This document shows, one piece after another, positions 59,321 to 64,000 of a stretch of DNA of 64,000 nt (the first letter of the stretch is position 1; each line of letters begins with the position of its first letter). The notes beneath the pieces are model-generated. The model searched no databases. It was not told where the DNA came from and saw only the letters and a program-made list of their open reading frames with translations. The DNA comes from Macrocystis pyrifera (Eukaryota; Sar; Phaeophyceae; Laminariales; Laminariaceae). The stretch is from positions 6,073,691 through 6,137,690 of the forward strand of contig JASSKH010000006.1 in NCBI GenBank assembly GCA_031763025.1, read 5' to 3'. The translations under genes and the position numbers were made by a program.

Positions 59321-62230
59321 TCACAAATCAATGCTGAACTCTGAAGCAATTTTAATCTTGAGCGCACGGGTCATCCGTAATTTGCGCAATTCCTTCACGA
59401 CGAATTCAGGCGCAGCAGAATAAATCGACCGCAAAGACTCCCACGTGCGCTCCTCTGCTTCGAAACCATCCCAATCGACCAAGACAATCACCTCGTTGGC
59501 ATCATCTTCGGCCACATGCACCAAAGCATTCATGCGGCATTCACCCTGCGCAAAGGAATGTTGGAAAACATCCTTCAGATCAGCGGTGACGTTCAACGTC
59601 GCATCCGCATAAAATCGTAAACGAGCCACGTGAGCTTGATGCACCTTCCCAGAAACGATGTTCTGAACTGAGTACACATGATCATGATCAGCTGCTACCA
59701 CACGCCACGGACCAGTCCATGTGGACAACAATTTCGGTGTGACACCCTGCCGACGAACACGAGCATACAACACGAAATCACCAACCGCAAATTTTGGCAA
59801 CACCACCTGGCCCTGAGCCTGTTTACGTTTGTTGTCGCGAGACACGGCAACAGCTGCGCGAATATCGGCGCAAAATCTCTCCTGCTCTGCAACGACTTCA
59901 CGGACGTTCGCACGCAACAAGTCAGCATTCATCACGTCAACATTCCACCTGCCATCAGACTCAGAAACGAGCGCCGAGAAATCGGTACGCGGAGCACGCC
60001 CAAACATCACGCTGTACGGAGTGCTTCGGTAACGTTCACGAAACGAAGTGTTCAAGGCCCACTGAGCGGCCGGCAAAACATCAACCCACTCCGAAACCTG
60101 ACGACGCTGTTCTGACAGAATGGAACGCAGAGCACGTACCACCTCTTTTACCATGCGTTCACACGTACCGTTCGACCACGGCGTGTAAGCGACAGCAAAA
60201 CGATGTTCGATGTGCAACGCGTCGCTCAACAAAGCAAGCACCCTGTTCTTGAAATGCGTGGCGGTATCACTCACCCACACACGCGGCACCCCCAAAGTCT
60301 TACACCAGGCTAGCAAATGCTTCGCTGTGACCTCGGCTGTACAAGCCTCGGCCGGTTCCAACGCCACGTAGTTGGACAAATCATCCATGATGACCAAAAC
60401 ATATCGGAAACCATCCTCATCAGGCAGGCCATCGCTACCTTCGGGCCCGCTGTGGCCAACATACAAAAAATCAAAGTGCACCACTTCTCCCGGAGCGGTA
60501 CCATGCACCGTGTCTCCGTAGGGACGAGGAATGAGTGCACCTGCACGCGTGTCTACACAGTGCAAACACTGGCGAACGAATTCGCGAACCTGAGAATCCA
60601 TGTGAGGCCAAACACAATATTCCTTCAGGCGAAACAAAGTCGGCGCCACACCACGGTGACCAGCCGAGCGCATGTGCGCGCACACCATCAAACGAGTTTG
60701 AAGAGCAAGATCATCCGGCGGAATCCACAAGACGTCACGCACCCCAACACGCACACGAAACAAACCATCATCGGCCAAGGTAGCTTGACCGAAGGTTGTC
60801 GAAAATTCATGAACACCAACGCCGATACGAGCGACAGACCTTTGTTGCGAGGCACGAATCACATCCAATGCGGGAAGCGAATCGTCAGCATTACATGGGC
60901 TGTGCACGGCAACCGAACGAACAGGCACCGTAGGAACTTTGACCCAACGAGACAACAGATCCCCCCAACAGTTTCGATCGCCAGGGATGTGTTCGATTGC
61001 ATAGCGGTATTGTCCTAAAACACCCTTCCAATTCTCTAGGCGTTGTGCCATGGTCTTTGTGACCGTCGTGACACACTTCTCCGGATTGAAAATGTACTGC
61101 AAGTTTCGATGATCAGTAAAGATATGAACACCACCCCAAAGCAGGTATTCGAGCCTCCGGAACGTATTAACGATCGCAAAACCTTCTTTGTCGACAGTCG
61201 CCCAGCGCAACTGCGAACCTGTGAACGAACCACTCAGAAATCCGAGAGGCTCGTGAGACATGCTTTCCAACGCCAATCCACTGCGAAATTCGTGTTCAGG
61301 CACTTGGGTGAGAAAACTACCCCAATGGAAATCAGAAGCGTCAGGAAACATCAAAACAACGCACCCGGGACGAGGATGATGAAGCGGCACTGCTTGCGCC
61401 ACCAAACCCCGTGCGGCATTCCACGCCCGCACCCGATCCTCCGTCCACGCGGTATCCTTGATGACACGATTGCGCGCCACTCGCTTAGTCCGACGTGTAG
61501 CCCCAACAAGGAGCTCCTCCAAAAAATCACGTAACGGTGCTACCGTTTCCGCTAAACGTGGTAACGATGTACGCAACCAGTTGACAGCCTGCAAGAATTG
61601 CATTAGTTCTCCAGCGTTTTCGGGACGACGCATTTCACTTAAACCTTGCACTCGAGCGGGGTCATGGGACACGACACCATTGGAATACACCTTACCACAC
61701 CAGACCAGTTCACGAGAGAAGAAGGTACACTTGTGGGCGGCGACAAACAGTCCAACATTCTCCAGGCGTTCAAGAATGTCATCAAGCAGCTGCAGAAGAG
61801 CTTCTTCGGTGTCTGCGAAAAAGAAAACGTCATCGACCCAAACTTTGCAATCCAAACCACGCAACACTTCAGTCATGACACCTTGGAAATAAGAAGTCGC
61901 ATTCAAAACACCTTGGGGAACACGGGTAGGCGTGAACAAACCGTCGCTTGTCGCCATGGTGAAGACGTCTTGCGCCTCCGGAGCCAAAGGCATCTGCCAG
62001 TACCCTTGAAGTAGGTCCAGCTTGCCGAAGAAACGCGCCCCCAGCAGATCTCCCATGTCTTCATGGTTGGGCATGACGCCCGGGGACTTCTCCACCTGTG
62101 CGTTCACCGCCGAGTAGTCGCTCACCAAACGGAAAGAGAGTCCTTCTTGGGCACCGCCATCGCCGGACTCGCCCACACCGCCTGGATGTTGTGGTAGACA
62201 AAGCCAAAAAACACCAAAGCAGCAATGCAC
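59321..62230 (-). CDS. Pol: RT, RNase H, integrase and chromodomain
   Basis: 969 codons. RT blocks: FRLVSDYSAVNAQ (residue ~31 on), KLDLLQGYWQMPLAPEAQDV, VPQGVLNATSYFQG and the catalytic VWVDDVFFF. RNase H: LMFPDASDFHWGSFLTQ, SGSFTGSQLRWATVDKEGF, FTDHRNLQYIF. Integrase: HMRSAGHRGV...CLHC (zinc finger), Asp of HFDFLYVG, Asp of WVSDTATHFKN and Glu of NGTCERMVKEVV (the D,D,E set). C-terminus: a chromodomain-like VLVDWDGFEAEERTWESLR, which in chromoviruses directs integration to marked chromatin (family knowledge). The first ~29 codons are out of frame relative to the gag-protease frame and are not true pol sequence. All catalytic residues are present. Confidence 0.9.
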   Translation of the reverse strand: MHCCFGVFWLCLPQHPGGVGESGDGGAQEGLSFRLVSDYSAVNAQVEKSPGVMPNHEDMGDLLGARFFGKLDLLQGYWQMPLAPEAQDVFTMATSDGLFTPTRVPQGVLNATSYFQGVMTEVLRGLDCKVWVDDVFFFADTEEALLQLLDDILERLENVGLFVAAHKCTFFSRELVWCGKVYSNGVVSHDPARVQGLSEMRRPENAGELMQFLQAVNWLRTSLPRLAETVAPLRDFLEELLVGATRRTKRVARNRVIKDTAWTEDRVRAWNAARGLVAQAVPLHHPRPGCVVLMFPDASDFHWGSFLTQVPEHEFRSGLALESMSHEPLGFLSGSFTGSQLRWATVDKEGFAIVNTFRRLEYLLWGGVHIFTDHRNLQYIFNPEKCVTTVTKTMAQRLENWKGVLGQYRYAIEHIPGDRNCWGDLLSRWVKVPTVPVRSVAVHSPCNADDSLPALDVIRASQQRSVARIGVGVHEFSTTFGQATLADDGLFRVRVGVRDVLWIPPDDLALQTRLMVCAHMRSAGHRGVAPTLFRLKEYCVWPHMDSQVREFVRQCLHCVDTRAGALIPRPYGDTVHGTAPGEVVHFDFLYVGHSGPEGSDGLPDEDGFRYVLVIMDDLSNYVALEPAEACTAEVTAKHLLAWCKTLGVPRVWVSDTATHFKNRVLALLSDALHIEHRFAVAYTPWSNGTCERMVKEVVRALRSILSEQRRQVSEWVDVLPAAQWALNTSFRERYRSTPYSVMFGRAPRTDFSALVSESDGRWNVDVMNADLLRANVREVVAEQERFCADIRAAVAVSRDNKRKQAQGQVVLPKFAVGDFVLYARVRRQGVTPKLLSTWTGPWRVVAADHDHVYSVQNIVSGKVHQAHVARLRFYADATLNVTADLKDVFQHSFAQGECRMNALVHVAEDDANEVIVLVDWDGFEAEERTWESLRSIYSAAPEFVVKELRKLRMTRALKIKIASEFSIDL

Positions 62231-63999
62231 TTCGAGAGCCAGTCCCTTTTCGTCGGTTCGTACCGACGTGGCGTTGCCTTGACAGGCTTCGCCTGTTGCT
62301 TCAGCTGCACTCGCATCGGCTCCACTTGCGCTGGCGGATCACCACACAGCGCACGGCGAAAAGCACCCACGCGACGAGCCAAAATTTCGCGCAAACGGGT
62401 TGCTCCGCCGACGCTTAATCCACTCTGCTCTGCCTGCTGCACGCTGTCCTCCAACGCCCGTTCTCGGGCCGTCCGCTCCGCCTCCGGATCCATGAACATG
62501 TCTGGCCCCCGGTCGACCAAATGTTCCACCGCCTTGTCCTCCGGAGCATCCACCGTAGCCTCGGTCTGAAAAGCACGCACGGAAACCGTCACTCTGCGCG
62601 CCGCAAGGTAACTCGGAGTCTCCACACCGGTCGATACCGGCACTGCGCGAGGGCGAAGCTTCTCCAGAGCTTCACGGTAGACGTCGATGCCAAGAGCTTT
62701 CATGGTAGCCATGCCAAACAGAACGACGTTATCTGTACCAGGCATGACCGCGAAAGTGATGGGCTCCAATTTCACCGCTCCCCACGGCGTCCGTACACTC
62801 ACGGCAATCGGCACCGTTTTGTGCGTGACCATCACTGAAACACCCGTAGCGGTTTTCGCCTGCTGCGGGCCATTTTCGAACGGAATTTGCAGATCGGCGC
62901 CGCCGAAATGCGAAGACAGCTGCTGAAGTAAGCCGACACCGATGGACGTGAGCGCCGACCCCGAATCAAGGATCACACGCGCCATCAGCGAACCAACCGA
63001 CCCTGGCAAAGAGAGATCAGCGCGTAAACACTCAGCGCTGCGATCGACAGGCACTTCACCTGCCGTTGAACTCTGGTCGGTACCAAGAGTCACCTGACGC
63101 CATGGCTGCCCTCCTACAGCCGGCGCCGAAGAAATAGAATCGGCGGTCCACCCCGACCAAGACGTCGAATATACAGACGGTTCCGGCGCTACCGCCCCTG
63201 CAGCAGCACCAGACACTGACTCCGCCCGCTCGGTGGATGGCGAAGTTCTCGCTCCAGCAGCACCCACCGATGTTCCAGCTCCTCCAACGTATACAGCTCG
63301 GCCGGCAACAGACGAACCAGATCCCGACCCAGCGGCTCCTGCCGCTGGCGCACCAGAAGTTGAAGAAGCAACAGCAGAAGTTCCACCGCCCGCTGTCAAT
63401 TGATTGCCACCACGGCCACCGCGCCCGCGTCCATGGTTGAATCTGCCCCGGCCGCCATTGCGGCCCCCGCGATACCCTGACGACCCGCGCCCACCACTGC
63501 TGGGAGCTGTGCCGCCACCGCGAGCTTTTGGGCAATCAGAAACATAATGGTTGGGATCACCACACTCGAAACAGACGCGAACAAACGACTTTTTCGCGGA
63601 CTGCTGCTGTTTCGGTTTCTGCTGCTCTTGGCGTCGCGGTTCAGCTGCCCCTGCAGCATCTTTCCGACCATACGCCTCGATGAATTTCCACTGTTCTGCA
63701 GCAGAAAAAATTTGGTCCATGACCAATGCCGGGTCCTTCTTCCACCCTGCAGCGTACGTTAGCTGACCTTTTACGTACTTTTTGAACTCGGACGGCCATA
63801 AGCCATCCACCAACGCCATGCTCACAAATTCCGCCGGTCCGGGCAACCACGAACGGTCCTGCGCGCGGTACATGGCATGCACCGCGTGATTCTCCGCAAA
63901 ATACTTTTCCATAGCGGAGTTTACCATCATCGCGCGGTCTTTGACGGATGTTTCACCGCCCTGCTTTTCATCGCGCCTCATTGAGAGAACGCGACGCAA
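62122..63999 (-). CDS. Gag and protease, running into the RT start (5' partial)
   Basis: 625 codons visible, entering from the window edge. Gag: helical capsid-like region with FAENHAVHAMYRAQDRSW and WPSEFKKYVKGQLTYAAGW, then zinc knuckle CFECGDPNHYVSDC (C-x2-C-x4-H-x4-C, residue ~143), a Gly/Arg-rich nucleic-acid-binding tail and an Ala/Ser/Gly linker. Protease: VILDSGSALTSIGV (DSG active site, residue ~343). The frame ends just after PAMAVPKKD, the conserved lead-in to RT, where pol continues in the -1 frame. Confidence 0.85.
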   Translation of the reverse strand: MRRVLSMRRDEKQGGETSVKDRAMMVNSAMEKYFAENHAVHAMYRAQDRSWLPGPAEFVSMALVDGLWPSEFKKYVKGQLTYAAGWKKDPALVMDQIFSAAEQWKFIEAYGRKDAAGAAEPRRQEQQKPKQQQSAKKSFVRVCFECGDPNHYVSDCPKARGGGTAPSSGGRGSSGYRGGRNGGRGRFNHGRGRGGRGGNQLTAGGGTSAVASSTSGAPAAGAAGSGSGSSVAGRAVYVGGAGTSVGAAGARTSPSTERAESVSGAAAGAVAPEPSVYSTSWSGWTADSISSAPAVGGQPWRQVTLGTDQSSTAGEVPVDRSAECLRADLSLPGSVGSLMARVILDSGSALTSIGVGLLQQLSSHFGGADLQIPFENGPQQAKTATGVSVMVTHKTVPIAVSVRTPWGAVKLEPITFAVMPGTDNVVLFGMATMKALGIDVYREALEKLRPRAVPVSTGVETPSYLAARRVTVSVRAFQTEATVDAPEDKAVEHLVDRGPDMFMDPEAERTARERALEDSVQQAEQSGLSVGGATRLREILARRVGAFRRALCGDPPAQVEPMRVQLKQQAKPVKATPRRYEPTKRDWLSKCIAALVFFGFVYHNIQAVWASPAMAVPKKDSLSVW

Positions 64000-64000
64000 G

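Larger units (their letters stand above)
59095..63999 (-). mobile_element. Ty3/gypsy chromodomain LTR retrotransposon (partial, off the right edge)
   Basis: Order on minus: gag with CCHC knuckle, protease, RT, RNase H, integrase, chromodomain, candidate LTR. The 5' LTR and the start of gag are beyond 64000. It is nearly intact except for one frame change inside the RT start (near 62140). It lies directly beside the 5' end of LINE copy 2. Confidence 0.9.

Overview
The window is nuclear DNA from a eukaryote with large, repeat-filled introns. Most of it is mobile elements, satellites and homopolymer or microsatellite tracts. The few credible protein-coding pieces are short exons bounded by GT..AG sites. 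The best fit is a stramenopile alga, perhaps a brown alga. The reasons are the intron-dense architecture, CAG/CTG-rich sequence, short interstitial TTAGGG runs, and a Ty3/gypsy chromodomain element whose integrase and RNase H wording resembles elements I associate with stramenopiles. There is no rRNA gene, intact tRNA gene, CRISPR array or bacterial-style operon. The organism call is inference.

Layout. 0-16 kb: repeat debris (C-tailed LINE ends, 109-bp MITEs, microsatellites) with isolated exons at 1.8, 9.0 and 13.6 kb (minus) and 12.0 kb (plus). 16-25 kb: a 79-bp satellite, then a minus-strand split gene with exons at 23.2, 22.9, 19.5, 18.1 and possibly 17.2 kb. Its largest intron carries a ~700-bp fold-back and a TIR element. 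25-36 kb: two blocks of a 42-bp palindromic satellite either side of a 761-bp TTA-flanked transposon, then a 2.2-kb LINE with a (C)n tail and GGGAACGGGAT-type repeats. 36-41 kb: a tRNA-derived SINE and a plus-strand coding block with a PH-like fold, plus possible minus-strand exons at 40-41 kb. 42-53 kb: a second SINE orientation and a plus-strand multi-exon gene, 45.6-52.4 kb, with a second PH-like domain split over several exons. 53-59 kb: tandem repeats and a second LINE copy arranged head-to-tail with C-tailed ~290-bp repeats. 59-64 kb: a gag-pol Ty3/gypsy element (minus) running off the right edge.

How the parts relate. The PH-like blocks at 37.6 and 48.1 kb share residue patterns, so they are either two domains of one long gene or a tandem duplication. 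The LINE and the ~290-bp repeat share GAGTAC followed by a poly(C) tail, which suggests that the LINE machinery mobilises the shorter repeat. Poly(C)/poly(G) runs of up to 52 bases in the window mark those element junctions. All exon models were made by hand from splice consensus and reading phase. They need RNA evidence.
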